DNA from: Carya illinoinensis
Lineage: Eukaryota > Streptophyta > Magnoliopsida > Fagales > Juglandaceae
NCBI RefSeq assembly: GCF_018687715.1
Contig: NC_056755.1
Coordinates: forward strand, 32,791,001-32,855,000
Direction: 5' to 3'
DNA length: 64,000 nucleotides
A model generated the notes under the pieces. That model had not been told where the DNA came from and made no database searches. It saw only the letters and a list, made by a program, of their open reading frames with translations. Below are positions 22,575 through 34,200 of the stretch, one piece after another. The first letter of the stretch is position 1, and each line of letters opens with the position of its first letter. A program made the translations under genes and the position numbers.

Positions 22575-24788
22575 ATGGAGGCTTCACCTAGTGGAAGGTC
22601 AGAAGAGAATCCAAGCCCCACAATCCCGTCACCGACACCGAGATCTAGACCCACTTCTAAAGCAGCTACTTCTTGTGCAAGTAGCCGATTTCCAATGCCA
22701 GTAGACATAGAATAGGAGGATGAGTTTAATGAGGATGAGGAGATGGGTATTGGGGATCTACCACCTCCATCTACAACTCCATCTCAACCACGAAATACTA
22801 GAAAAAGGTCTTGGACATGGGAGCATTTTACCAGGATTCCTGGTAATCCTGAGAACCCACAGGCCCAATGCCACCACTGTGGGCAACTCTGCAAATGTCA
22901 TTCAAAGAAGCACGGCACCGCTGTCTTAATAGCCCATCTCCAAGGTTGCCAGCGATATAAAATGTCGAAGGGAGAGGCAGCCACTGATCAGACCAAGCTT
23001 AGTTACGAAGCTTCTACGGCCACTGATGGTACACAGATAAAGAAAATGGTCATCCCTCAATACAGTGAGAAATTGGTGAGGGATATGCTTGCAGAGATGA
23101 TAATTGAAGATGAGATGCCTTTTACCACAGTCGATAAAAGAGGCTTCCGAAAGTTTGTCAAGACTCTTGAGCCACGATTTCCATTGCCATCACGGTATAC
23201 GGTGATGCGGGATTGTATGAAGAAGCATGCAAAAGAGAAGGTAGAGATGAAGAAGATGTTCACTACCACTAGCCAGAGAGTGTCATTTACGACTGACACA
23301 TGGACTTCCATACAGAACATTTCCTACATGTGTATCACAGCGCACTACATTGATAGTGAATGGAATTTGAGGAAACGGATTATTGGGTTCAAAGAAATTA
23401 TTGATCATAAGGGAGCATCAATTGGGGCACTGATGGATGATTGTTTGAAGGATTGGGGAATTCAAAAGGTTTTATGTATTGCAGTTGACAATGCCAGTGC
23501 CAATGACACCGCAATTGAATGGTTCAAGAGAAATACGAGTATGAAAGCTGATGTCATCCGCAACCACGAATTTATTCATGTTCGATGCTGTGCTCATATC
23601 CTCAACCTTATTGTCAGTGAGGGGTTAAAAGAGGTTGATGATTCCATTACCAGAGTCCGCAACATTGTGCGGTATGTGAGGGCTTCCCCTCAAAGGCTGT
23701 CAAAGTTCAAGAAAATAGCAAGCCAGCTTGGAATTTCATGTTCTAAGACATTGTGTTTGGATGTTCCGACTCGATGGAACTCAACATACCTTATGTTGGA
23801 TGTGGCACAAAAGTACCAAAGAGCATTCGAGCGGATGGAGGTCGAGGATGGGGCACTTAAGTATGCTTTGCTGGAGCCTGCAGGAAAGGGGCTTGGTGCG
23901 CCAGACACACATGACTGGACTAGTGTGGGGTATTTTGTGAGATTTTTACAAGTTTTTTATGATATGACTATGCGGATATCTGGATCCGCATATACAACTG
24001 CAAACTTATTCTTCAGCGAGCTTTCAGAGCTTCACTACCACTTGCAAGAAGGTTGTACGGGTTCATGTGGATTATTATCTGGTATGGCTATGAGGATGCA
24101 GGCCAAATATGATAAATATTGGGGGGATGTTGAGAAAATAAATAGATTGCTTTTTGTGGCTGTGATCCTTGACCCCCGATATAAGTTGGCCTTGATAGAA
24201 TTTTGGGCAAATTCCACAATGGGGGCAGTGAAGGCTGCACGGTTTATTACAGGGCTTAAAAAGGATCTTGATAACTTATATTCTCACTACAACAATAGTG
24301 GTCAGCCTTCATCCGCAGCGGGCACCTCACACTCGAGGCCGACACCTCTATTCGATGACCGTAGCTCAGATGACTCATTAAATCAACCTCGTCGAGGTTA
24401 TAACATTGTGAATCAGTATCATCAGCTCGTTGCAACGAGGAATATTATGCAGTGTACTTCTGAGATTGAACGGTATTTTATGGAAGAGGTCGAGGCACCT
24501 AGTGAGTCATTTCAGCTTTTAACTTGGTGGAAGGTTAATTTCACCAAGTATCAGATCCTTTCTCGTATTGCCCGAGATGTGATGACCATTCCAATCACTA
24601 CAGTTGCCTCTGAGTCAGCATTTAGCACTGGAGGTCGAGTATTGGATTCTTACCGGAGTTCATTGTCACCGTCAACTGTGGAGGCCCTTGTTTGCACACA
24701 GAATTGGTTGAGTAATACGCCCATTGGACTAGATACCATTGGCTTTGATGCTGATAGTTATAAGCTTGAATTAGGTAACTTTGTTTGA
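22575..24788 (+). CDS. hAT transposase (BED zinc finger, RNase H-like, dimerisation domain)
   Basis: Catalyses cut-and-paste movement in the nucleus. The natural start is ATG 22575 (MEASPSGRSEEN), just after an intron acceptor TTTTTTATAG. Codon 47 is TAG (22713-22715); downstream ATG 22743 opens 681 uninterrupted codons to TGA 24786. Domains: BED-type zinc finger near 22810-22960 (CHHC, H...GC), hAT-specific block with TTDTWTSIQNISYMCITAHYI, catalytic RNase H-like core with AVDNASAND, RCCAHILNLIV and PTRWNSTYLML, and a C-terminal dimerisation domain WWKVNFTKYQILSRIARDVM...SESAFSTGGRV. Because the ATG after the stop precedes the zinc finger, a nearly full enzyme could still be made. Confidence 0.93.
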
Positions 24789-25282
24789 GTATTTCAATTG
24801 ATTTATTTAATTCTTTTTATGATTTCATAAATCTATTAACCTTATACTTTTTATGATTTCATAGATATAATTGTGAATCCTAGCATACTTGCCGATGACT
24901 GATACTTGGAGTGTGGCTAAGTTGATAAACTCGCGATTAAAAAATATTGGTGAGAAATGATAATCATTTGTTTCTGAATCATTTTTATTTAAACATTTTT
25001 TTTCTTTTTATTGATTGTGACTTTTTATTTTAATTTCAGGTATCACCAACGAGTCAACGACAAACCACGATATATTGAAAGATGTTTTGGAGCACCTCTG
25101 TATTGGAAGATGTTTTTATTTTGGTATTGGAATTTGGAAGATGTTCGAAATAGCATTTAAACTATTATCAACGTTTTGGACAATTGTATAAGAGTTTTCT
25201 TAAAGATGTAATATGTATTATATATATATCTATATATCTATATATCATTTTTTTTCAAAAAAAAAAAAAAAAAAAAAAAACT

Positions 25283-25495
25283 CGGAATCGGAATCGGAAT
25301 CGGGCGGATGTCGGAGCCCGATTCCGTTCGGAATCCATCGGAACTCCGATCGGAGTTCGAACTCCGAACAAGGTATCGGAGTCGGACTCCGACTCCTCGT
25401 CGGAGTCGAAGTCGGAGTGGAACTCCGTTTCCGACTCCAGTCGGAGTCGGAGTTCGGAATTGTCAATTCCGACTCCGTCGGAGTCGGAGCCCAGG
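25283..25495. repeat. Right subterminal repeat cluster of the hAT
   Basis: CGGAATCGGAATCGG and GGAGTCGGACTCCGACTCC-type units in both orientations, mirroring 20466-20632. Preceded by a poly-A run at 25257-25280. ORFs predicted here in several frames are by-products of the repeat. Confidence 0.8.
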
Positions 25496-26438
25496 CCTAT
25501 GTAGATGTTTTTGTTTAAAATATTTGAAAAGTAAAGTGTGCTCCTTTTGTCATATGCAAAAAGTAAAAAGATTAGGTTTGAAAATTTTGAAAAGTAAAGT
25601 GTGCTCCTTTTGTCATATGCAAAAAGTAAAAGATTAGGTTTGAAATATTTGAAAAGTGAAGTGTGCTCCTTTTGTCATATGCCAAAAGTAAAAGATTAGG
25701 TTTGAAGTTTTTGAAAAATAAATGATATTGTCTTTGACAATTGAAAAAGAAGAGCCTTTTATTTGAATTTTTTGAAAAAAGTGAATGATGTTGTCTTTGA
25801 TATGTGAATCTTTTCAAATTTGAATATGAAGTCTTATATGCGTATAAATAGATCATTTGAGAGCTTCACATTAACAACGTCCAGAGCATACAACATTTAT
25901 TCAAAACTTTCATTCTCTCTTTTTTAAGCATTGAGCCTTAATCTTTATTTATTTTGAGAGATATAGTTTGCGCTGTATTGTTCTTATTTCACTCATTGAA
26001 GAGTGTTTTTTGATAACCTATCCATTATCAGCTCTTGTATTAGTAAAAGAGTGTGTATAATCCTTATGCGTGTAGAAAGTGTTCTACACAAGGAATAGTT
26101 GAATCACCACGTGTAAAGTGATTGCAAGTGTAGAGAGTGTTCTATACAGATCCTTTGTAGCGGTGTTGTTCAAAGGTGTAATAGGTTTTTATCTCCACTT
26201 GAAGGAGATTGAATAGTGAATTTGGAAATCCTCAAGGGGTAGCTTGAGGCGAGGACGTAGGCAGTGGGGCTGAACCTTGTTAACATACTGAGTTTGCTTC
26301 TCTCTTACCCTTACTCTTTATATTTATTGCTAATTCGTATTTTGTTTATATTTTATATTGTATATTTGATTTATAACTGTTATTTTTTTTAATACAATTC
26401 AATTCACCCCCCCTCTTGTGTTAGTCATCTGGGCAACA

Positions 26439-26510
26439 CCCTTGACCATCATTTTCAATCAATTGCTTCTCAATAGATTTTTTGGAACTCTCATTACGAA
26501 CCTCGCCATC
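26439..26510 (-). pseudogene. Captured COI1 gene fragment, upstream part
   Basis: Continuation of 12286-12698 across the Sirevirus insertion. It reads ESS...EKQLIENDGQG on the minus strand, which lines up with the segment just before the LHELA motif in COI1. The CCCTT duplication marks the cut. Confidence 0.75.
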
Positions 26511-26699
26511 CATTTTTAGTATGGCTAGAGCATTGTACGTGCTTGCCAAATGACTACCATTATGACTCAAAACCCCCTTCATGTTGAGAGCAAACTGAGA
26601 AGTTCGTGAACAAATAGAACCAAACAATATATCAAAGGGCTAAAAAAACCACCTCTTAGCAGCAATACAACAAGCAAATAATGAGCAAAAATTTTCTTA

Positions 26700-26959
26700 C
26701 CCCTTAAATTCTCAGCGAGGTCGGCATTAGTGTTGGGATCTTCTTCCTTGAATTGAAATATGTGCTCTGCGGCATCAGCCAGGGTCTCTTCATGCATTTC
26801 ATCGAACAAATTACAAGCTACATCCAAATGGTAGTTAAATACTACAAACCCATACCCATCTTTCTTAAACTGTACACTGTAGTGCCCAAACCTTCAGAAA
26901 GCATTTTCAAGTTCATCTCTCCAAGTCTCAGTCGACAAATTACCAATATATAGAGACAT
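26700..26959 (-). pseudogene. Captured RRM-domain gene fragment
   Basis: The minus-strand frame from ATG 26959 begins MSLYIGNLSTETWRDELENA. It has an RNP2-like LYIGNLS and an RNP1-like KDGYGFVVF separated by the normal distance, with one TGA between them (about 26897), and runs on into an acidic tail. It is a piece of a host RNA-binding protein, similar in style to SR-type splicing factors; the exact donor gene is not identified. It lies between the coiled-coil ORF and the COI1 fragment, in the same sense. Confidence 0.75.
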
Positions 26960-27511
26960 TTGGGAAGCTTTGCATTCCTGAAAAATAAGCTTGATGTGGT
27001 CTGGGTATTCCTTCAATTTGGGTATGGATGAAACGGGTGGGTTGTGTACCTAGAAATCAAGATTTTCTCGTTACCCATATCACTCAAATTAGTAGCCTGG
27101 ATTGCAGCACCATGGGAAATAGTCTCATCAGAATTGCAAGAATTCTTTAATAGGAAGGACCAGTCCCACGGCTGCATTTTGTTGAAAACCTGGAAGGCCC
27201 GTTTTCCATATTCTTCTCGATTGGAGGTAGTGGGGCTTTGACCTTCATTCTCAGTTGGGTTTGGTTGTTGGTTATCGGGAAGATGAATGGGTCTAAGAGA
27301 TTGGAGGAGTTTCAGGGCTTCAGTTGGTTTTGATTGTTGAAGAGGTTTTCAGTCCATATCGATTTGGCACCCAATAACTATTCCACCAAAATCAAACTCC
27401 CATCTGATGATTAGTGAGTAGGTGGTGCTAGGTATGATCGAAAGAAAAGAATAAAAGGGAAAATAACTTCTGAGAGGAAGATTTGAGAATGGAGGAAATG
27501 GTGTTTGGTTT

Positions 27512-27775
27512 CTAACGAGATTTATGGAAACATGAGAGAGTAAGGTGAGCAGGGTTGAGTACCTCTCTTTCTTCCATTGTTGCTGTGTGTTTCTCCTCTT
27601 CCCGTAGGGCGTAGAGTTGGTTTTCCAGATTTGAGAACTCTTCATTGAAGTTATTCCTGAAGTCTTTAAGGTTGTTCTCCATTTCTTTGAATGTTTGTGA
27701 AATAACTTGAAGATGTTGTTGTGATTGCTCGACCATCTCTTTAATTTTGAGTAGTGCTGAGATAATTTCTTCCAT
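27512..27775 (-). CDS. Coiled-coil ORF, possible Gag N-terminus of the gene-capturing element
   Basis: 87 codons beginning MEEIISALLKIKEMVEQSQQ about 40 bp after the primer-binding site. The protein is mostly predicted helix with heptads (QHLQVISQTFKEMENNLKDF; FNEEFSNLENQLYALREEEK). The position fits the start of a Gag protein, but no capsid domain or zinc knuckle follows, so this is a remnant or a leader peptide. An overlapping 98-codon ORF (27645-27349) has no recognisable content. Confidence 0.5.
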   Translation of the reverse strand: MEEIISALLKIKEMVEQSQQHLQVISQTFKEMENNLKDFRNNFNEEFSNLENQLYALREEEKHTATMEEREVLNPAHLTLSCFHKSR

Positions 27776-27832
27776 TTTTATTTTTTAATTGATGAAGTAG
27801 CTGACAAAAAAAGACTGGCTTTGGATACCACT

Positions 27833-28205
27833 TGTAACACACCTCAAGTTACTTAAAAAAGAAATATATAGAAATTGCTCACTTCGAGGGGAGTACCTCT
27901 ATTAAAAAAAGGAAGAAGAAGATGATAAGAGAGAAATAGATTTCCATTAACTTTCTGGATGATTCTTCAGAGCCATGTTGCTCATTACATATAACCAACG
28001 TACTGGGCTTAGACTAAAAGCAAACACAAGATAATAAGACTAAAATCATGCAATTAGTTTATTCTAAAGACTTAAGCCCACTCCTGTTACCAACCAAAGG
28101 CCCATACAAAAATCTAAGGCCGAAACAAAGGTAAAAAGCAGTGGAGTAAAGGGTAAGGGTGGCCCATGGGCTTGAGCTGAGTCCAAATCAACTAGGCTTG
28201 TTACA
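27833..28205 (-). repeat. 5' LTR of the gene-capturing element, adjacent to the hydrolase ATG
   Basis: 373 bp. The LTR's transcriptional start faces away from the hydrolase gene (element on minus, gene on plus). It ends 41 bp before the hydrolase start codon and is now the immediate upstream DNA of that gene. Confidence 0.9.
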
Positions 28206-28246
28206 GAATCCCGGAAGCTGTGAGTTTACTTTCTCTCTCTTCGGCA

Positions 28247-31200
28247 ATGGAAACGCTTGTGCATAATTTCAACCCAGTCCTCCCAAATTCACTATTTTTA
28301 AGAAAAAGCTCGTCATCTAGATTTTCCTTTAATCAAGTGCGAATCATCTCCTCAGGCCAGCACCGCCGCGGTGGTAACTTGAGGATGGCCCTGGCTGCAC
28401 AAGACTCCGGTAACAAAATTCATTATCTCGTTCATGAATATCGATACGGAATGTATTTGTGCATGTATTCCCTTGTGTGTGCATGAGATTTCTTTCTTGG
28501 CTTTTTGGCAATGATAGTCCTGTATGGAAATTAATAAATCTACTCACTCGCAAATGCACGCCATTATATGTTAATAAATTTATATTATGGATAATTATGT
28601 GTTACCTAAAGTTCTAACCGATGGTTTTCAAATTTGGATCCCTAACTTCGTGACTGAGTTATAGGGCCTAGGGTGGAATAACGTTAGACACATGAAGCGA
28701 ACCGACAACTTTTTTAGTTTCCTAGTGAATTTCTTGGATAAAATTAAATTTTCAATAAATATTATCGGGCCTACTTCACGTGTCTATCTCTCTCCCATAT
28801 ATTTCAATCAAGAATTCTAGGGAATTATATGTATGGTTTTCATGCTAGATTTTGTATGAGGGTGAAGATGTATGCAGAGTGATTGATGAGAATCCAAGAG
28901 ATTGAGGATTACTTCTTTTTTATTCGTGATTCGATTCTTGCTTGTTCACATTTGTTACTTTCATTGTTAACTTACCAAACAAAAAAAAAAAGATTGAGGA
29001 TTACTAATGTGTGATGGTCTTTGTGCTTCATACAAGTTTATAAGGATCGAGTCTGTTGTGGGTTTGCTGAGAACCAACAAAAATGCTGCTTTATTTTTAT
29101 GGTGATCCTCCTGGTTGGCTTATAAGTTGGCTAATTATTGATAAACTGAATATGTGTTCGCTAGAAGTTTAGAAATAATTATAGAGTGTTCCGCTTGGTT
29201 TTCAGGTTGGTCATTATGGTTAGAATTTTGTTTATTTTTCCTTCTTGTTCTGAGGTGTTAGAAGAAATTTTTTAGATTTATGAACAACAATCGATTAGTT
29301 ATACATTCTTGGTTCGTGAAATTTAGCCTCAGTTTCAAGCTTGTCCCTGAAATTTAGAAAATTTGAATTTTGTAAATAAAAAATTTAAAAGGTAACATTT
29401 TTAATCCTTTATCTGTCAACCATCATTGAAAATTTACATGTAACTGAAGGAATGTTGCTGTACTAGTACATCAGCCTTCCACCAGTTACATGTAAATTTT
29501 CACTTAACAAATAAAAGAATATCTGTGGCACCACATTTATAGTTGGAAATGATATGTACGATTGATGTTTGAAATAAGGACATTGATACCTTTTAAATTA
29601 TTCAGGGATAAAATCTGAACTTAAACAAAAAATTTAAGGATCAAATATATTTCAGCTGAAGAATTTATTTCCGATTAATTTAGTGCATTTTTTCAGTAAT
29701 TCAAAAGAAAATCATAATACCAAACAAACATGGTGAAAAACTTGTGGGCGTATTGCACGAAACTGAATCTCCGGAGATTGTAATCTTATGCCATGGTTTT
29801 CGGTCCTCAAAGGTTGGTGCTTCTAACACTCAAAGTGGCCCCTTTCTTCTTTGTGTTTTAATTAGTTTTTCTTCCTCCGAGTTTGATTATATGCTCTCAT
29901 TTTCCAAAAATAAATTATGCTTTGCAGATTATTCTTGTTTTTTCTCCACAAGATTTTGATTGTTGAATGTAACTTTGTATACGTGTTTAAATCCTATTTA
30001 CTTGAATTAATATATATTTGCTTATCACATATATATATATATATAGGCATTCATTTCATCTCATCCAATTATTACAACTTTCTCAAATTCCCACACAAAA
30101 TAAAATAAACAATTCAACTTTTTCAAATCCCAATACAAAATATTAAAACAATATATTCTAATAATATTTTATTCAATTTTCAACTTTAATCTCAACTCAT
30201 CTTTGAAAACAAACAAGGCTTTTAGAGCTTATGTTTTTCTGTCTCCAGGAAAATAAGACTATGGTGAACCTTGCTGTTGCATTGGAAAATGAAGGAATAA
30301 GTGCCGTTCGCTTTGACTTCGCTGGGAATGGGTAAGCTGGTAGAACCTCGGGATGTTAACGCCTTGGGTTTTAGAGATTTTTTACTTGTACATTTTTTTA
30401 TCTTGTAATTGTTTGGACAAGTCTCTACATAATTCTATGTGGTTTATGCATAGCTACTGTATTAAGAGGGAGGCATTTAATTGGTAATGATGGATGACTA
30501 GACAATGTGATAAGAAAGGTACTTGAATGCAAATTCTGACCCCCCAGTTAATGAGGTTCTTAGCTGGTCTCTTTAATCGGAAAAGCATTTAGAAGTAAAT
30601 CTCGAGCTAAGACAAAACTCTCTTTGAATTGCATCCATGCCTTCAGCCATAGTTTTATAACTTAAAAGCTAGTGCACATAATATTGGGCGTTGCATGGAT
30701 TCATAAAAAAAACTAAACTCGGAATCCATCATCTTAATTTAGTGATTTGTTTCCAAAGAGTTATTTTTGCCTTACACTTCTAGTTTCCATGTTATCTATG
30801 CTGTTTTACGATGGTACAAGAAAATTCCTAACCAAATGAGAAGCCGTTTGTTCTTAATGTAAGAGACAATAACTTGGATTGATGGGCTCATAAACCCTTG
30901 GCCATAAATTTTGAGGCCTATATGTACTGCAGATAATGAGAGTCAACTGCATTTATGTCATTTATGTGGGCTTGTTCCCTTTATTTCAGTCATGGTCTTC
31001 TTTTGGCACTTAAACCTGTGGTACATGGTCCAGTTTTGAATGCCAATCTTGGTATTTCTTACACCCCACAATTTCATTTATGTTGATTTAATGTTTTATT
31101 ATACTTTTCCAGGGAAAGTGAAGGTTCCTTTCAGTATGGTAACTATTGGAGAGAGGTCGATGACTTGCATTCTGTAATCCAACACTTCTCTGCAGCAAAC

Positions 31201-34200
31201 CGTGTTATAAGGGCAATTCTCGGGCATAGTAAAGGTATGCTGGATTATTTGTGATTGTCAGTCTATGAGATTTAGTCCACAATTGAAGTTTAGCGAGGAG
31301 AAAGAAGAGATAGAGAGATTTTGTCCTCAACTGGAAGAATTCCCAACAACACTTTCTATTCTCTCCCACTCATCATAATCGCTGACTGCGATAATGTTCT
31401 TTGGATAGAACCCAGACCACAATAAATGTTTCTTCTATATGTTGCTTGGTGATGCTACTAATGATAAAGGGGAAGCATCAGGCTGAATTTCATGGGAGGT
31501 AATGGGTGGCGGCTGCAGCGGTGGTGTTGATTGTTCACTTGGCAGTGCTATTGATTCTTTACATGCTTGCAAAGGGATGGATCAAGCGTGGTGGGGTGGA
31601 TTTTTCTGGTGGTGGCTTTCAATGCATGCATAGACAGACACTGATAATTGTGCTCCAGTTTCTGCTTATGGGATATCTCTATAGACGGAAATTTGAATAA
31701 TTTCTACCTACTTGATCTTTGATAAACTTGGCCTGGAATAAAAACTTGTTCTAAAATTCACACAACAAAACAATAAATTTTCTATTTGGGATCTTCTGAT
31801 TCAAGTTCGTTAGTTTAGATCTCACAAGTCTCTGTTAATTTTGTAAATACATTTCCTAGTCTTCGCCCTACACTTTATTCATCTTTCACTTCTGTATCAG
31901 TGTAGGTATTGGCTTCATTAGGTGATGTCTTATTTTAGGTGTAGTTTCCAATCTTGAAAGCACTTAAAAATGTTATTGTTCACTGAAAAATTGCAGGAGG
32001 CAATGTGGTACTACTGTATGCATCTAAGTACCATGATGTCTACAAAGTTGTCAATGTTTCTGGCCGTTATGATTTGACGGAAGGCATTGAGAAACGCCTG
32101 GGAAAAGATTTTATGCAGAGAATTAAAGAGCATGGATTCATTGATGTAAAAAGTATACAAGGTACCTGTTAGTTTCTATCCAACATGATCATGTATACTT
32201 GGCCTTCTAAAATCTTTCAGTTTCATACTTGTTTCATATGCTTCTTTGCCTCGACGTTTTGGCATGTTCAAGTTTATTGTTTAATTTTTAAGAGAATTTT
32301 TTATAGGACATTCTAGTTTCAATGAGGAAACTGCATCCAAAACTGCTTATTTTCTGCTGTTTGGATTTTGGAAAGAAAATGATCACTAAGCGAGTGAATT
32401 GAAAACTTAATTTGACTTATACATCAATGCTTTGTAGGAGATTTTATTTACCGTGTGAGTGAGGAAAGTTTAATGGATCGCCTGAGTACAAATATGCATG
32501 AAGCATGTCTTCAGATTGACAAAGAATGCAGGTGAGGAAAAAAATTATCTGGCATTTTGCTTTTTCCTGTTTTTTGATTTCTTGTTTAACTAAGTTTATC
32601 ATGTGCCATGAAGACATGCTATTCTTAGCGTATTAATGCGAGAACTTAATTACTTGGAATATTTCTTCTTCTTTCTTCTTTTTTTTTTTTAAGGAAAACT
32701 ATGTAACTTTATTGAAAAATCCTCACTTATGGCGGATGGAGCCTTGTTACAGATTATATCATCAGCCAATCCAAAACAAAACCATAAAGGATCATCTTCC
32801 CTCTATCTATACATCCTATAGTTAATGTTTACAAATATAAGGGAGCCCGGTTTTATTAATTAACCAAATGCCCCTTGCTAATGTTGAAGCTCCCACACCT
32901 GGGTAAAAATCTCAAGACCCCTTTTGCTCCTATTTTGGCTAATTAATCCGCCACTTGATTCACCTCTCTAAATAAATGCTTCAGAGATTGAACACAATGG
33001 CTTGGCTTGGCAACTTCTCCTCAAACTTCCATAAGAGCCATGGAAGTGAATTCTGCCCTTACTGCAAGTCCACAATCACCTTGGAGTCCATTTCAACTTC
33101 TCAACATTATTATCCTTCAATTTATTATGCAATCTGAGTCTGTTCTGAAGGGCTAAAAACTCAGCCCTTGTATTTGTTCTCTTTTCATAGTACTGAGAAA
33201 AAGTCCCAATTAATTTTCCCTTTGCATCCCGAATTAGCCCACAACCACCATACTCTCTTGGGTTACCCAAGCAACATCCATCTATATTTAACTCTATTAT
33301 CCCACTTGATGGTCGCATCCAATACAAAATTTTCATCGCTGTGTCTTTGATGCTTTACAAAGGAAGATCAAATGGAGGAGCTGTATGCATATCCATATAA
33401 GTCTGGAATTTAACCTAACCTTGGACATGGCTTCAGCTAGCATCAGTCTCACTTTAAAACAAGAACAAGTTGCTTCCTTTGTTTCTTTTTTTCCCTCCAT
33501 TCTTACTTTACATCTGTGTAACTATAGAGACCAACTGATTAAAGAGGGAAGAACTCAGATTTTGGAATATTTCTTCCTGCTATCTTATTTTTGCTAATAT
33601 ATTGTGCCCTAGACAACAGAACTTAGGTTTTTTTTTTTTGGTTGGGGTGGGGGGTTCTCTTCGCTAGCCAAATCCTATTGCACTATTTTTTTTTATTTTT
33701 TTGGTATCTAACATCCTATTAACTGGTTTCCACTTTCTTGGCGCCTAAAATTTATTACCTTCTTGACACTTTGTTTGAAACCTGAATAATGACCCATGCA
33801 TATGTAGTAGACTGATTAGCACATGCTGTTGAAATTTCTTTTGATGAATAAATGCTTGCATCACATGGGATTGATCCCCTGACCTCTTTGAACATGATGC
33901 ACTTAAGGGGAAGGGAAATACCTTCTGGTCCTGAGAGAAGAATGGTGACAAAATCATTGAACATTATAATACTTTTAAAAACTTACTTCAGGGATAAAAC
34001 TTTAGCTCAAGCCTTTGTACCTGTTTATTGTTTGCCTTTGCCACTATGTAATGAGCCCCTTCACAGTAACAAAGAATGGATGTAATTTGAGGACTTCACC
34101 CTCCAAGAAGTCTCCAAGAACTAGTGAGAGAAATAAGAGAGAGACGAAGAGATAAAGAGGGAGAGGGAAATGATTGACATTGAATACCAAAGTTGGCCTC

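Larger units (their letters stand above)
20446..25499 (+). mobile_element. hAT-superfamily DNA transposon
   Basis: 5054 bp with short terminal inverted repeats (TAGGGCTGTGC left; TAGGCCTGGGC as reverse complement of the right end, 9 of 11 matching) and an 8-bp target duplication TGTAGATT / TGTAGATG (20438-20445; 25500-25507). The uninserted LTR copy supports TGTAGATG. It contains one transposase gene, a spliced leader and dense subterminal repeats at both ends. It is the most recent layer of the nest and the best-preserved element here. Confidence 0.93.
12699..26438 (+). mobile_element. Sirevirus-like Ty1/copia retrotransposon (decayed), nested
   Basis: LTRs at 12699-14090 and 19975-26438, starting TGTTGAACCTAA and ending GGACAACA or GGGCAACA. 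Perfect 5-bp duplication CCCTT (12694-12698; 26439-26443). About 8.7 kb without the hAT that split its 3' LTR. Sirevirus affinity: primer site ATTGGTATTAGAGC, a long Lys/Glu-rich Gag with CCHC knuckle and coiled coil, repeated AAAGGGGGAGA-type polypurine tracts before the 3' LTR, and a long pol-LTR spacer. It inserted into the COI1 fragment of the outer element. Gag and pol are full of stops. Confidence 0.92.
19975..26438 (+). repeat. 3' LTR of the Sirevirus-like element, split by a hAT transposon
   Basis: Matches 12699-14090. LTR sequence runs 19975-20445 and resumes at 25508 (the 8-bp duplication at 25500-25507 belongs to both). Removing the 5054-bp hAT and one duplication copy leaves about 1402 bp against 1392 in the other LTR. 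Confidence 0.9.
11224..28205 (-). mobile_element. Non-autonomous LTR retrotransposon carrying host gene fragments (outer element of a nest)
   Basis: Paired LTRs (11224-11592; 27833-28205) starting TGTAACACACC and ending GCTTGTTACA, flanked by a perfect 5-bp duplication GAATC (11219-11223 and 28206-28210). The primer-binding site TGGTATCCAAAGCC follows the right LTR on the minus strand, so the element reads right to left. Without the Sirevirus insertion it is about 3.2 kb. No RT, integrase or protease is visible. Instead it holds a coiled-coil ORF, an RRM-gene fragment and a COI1 fragment, all in element sense. It sits just before the start codon of the hydrolase gene. Confidence 0.9.

Noticed and set aside
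25184..25637. Overlapping 73-109 codon Ser/Arg/Glu-rich ORFs
   Set aside because: They are translations of the GGAGTC subterminal repeat of the hAT, open in many frames for compositional reasons.
31506..31700. 64-codon ORF with a hydrophobic stretch in hydrolase intron 4
   Set aside because: It lies wholly inside an intron whose flanking exons splice in phase; no conservation evidence.
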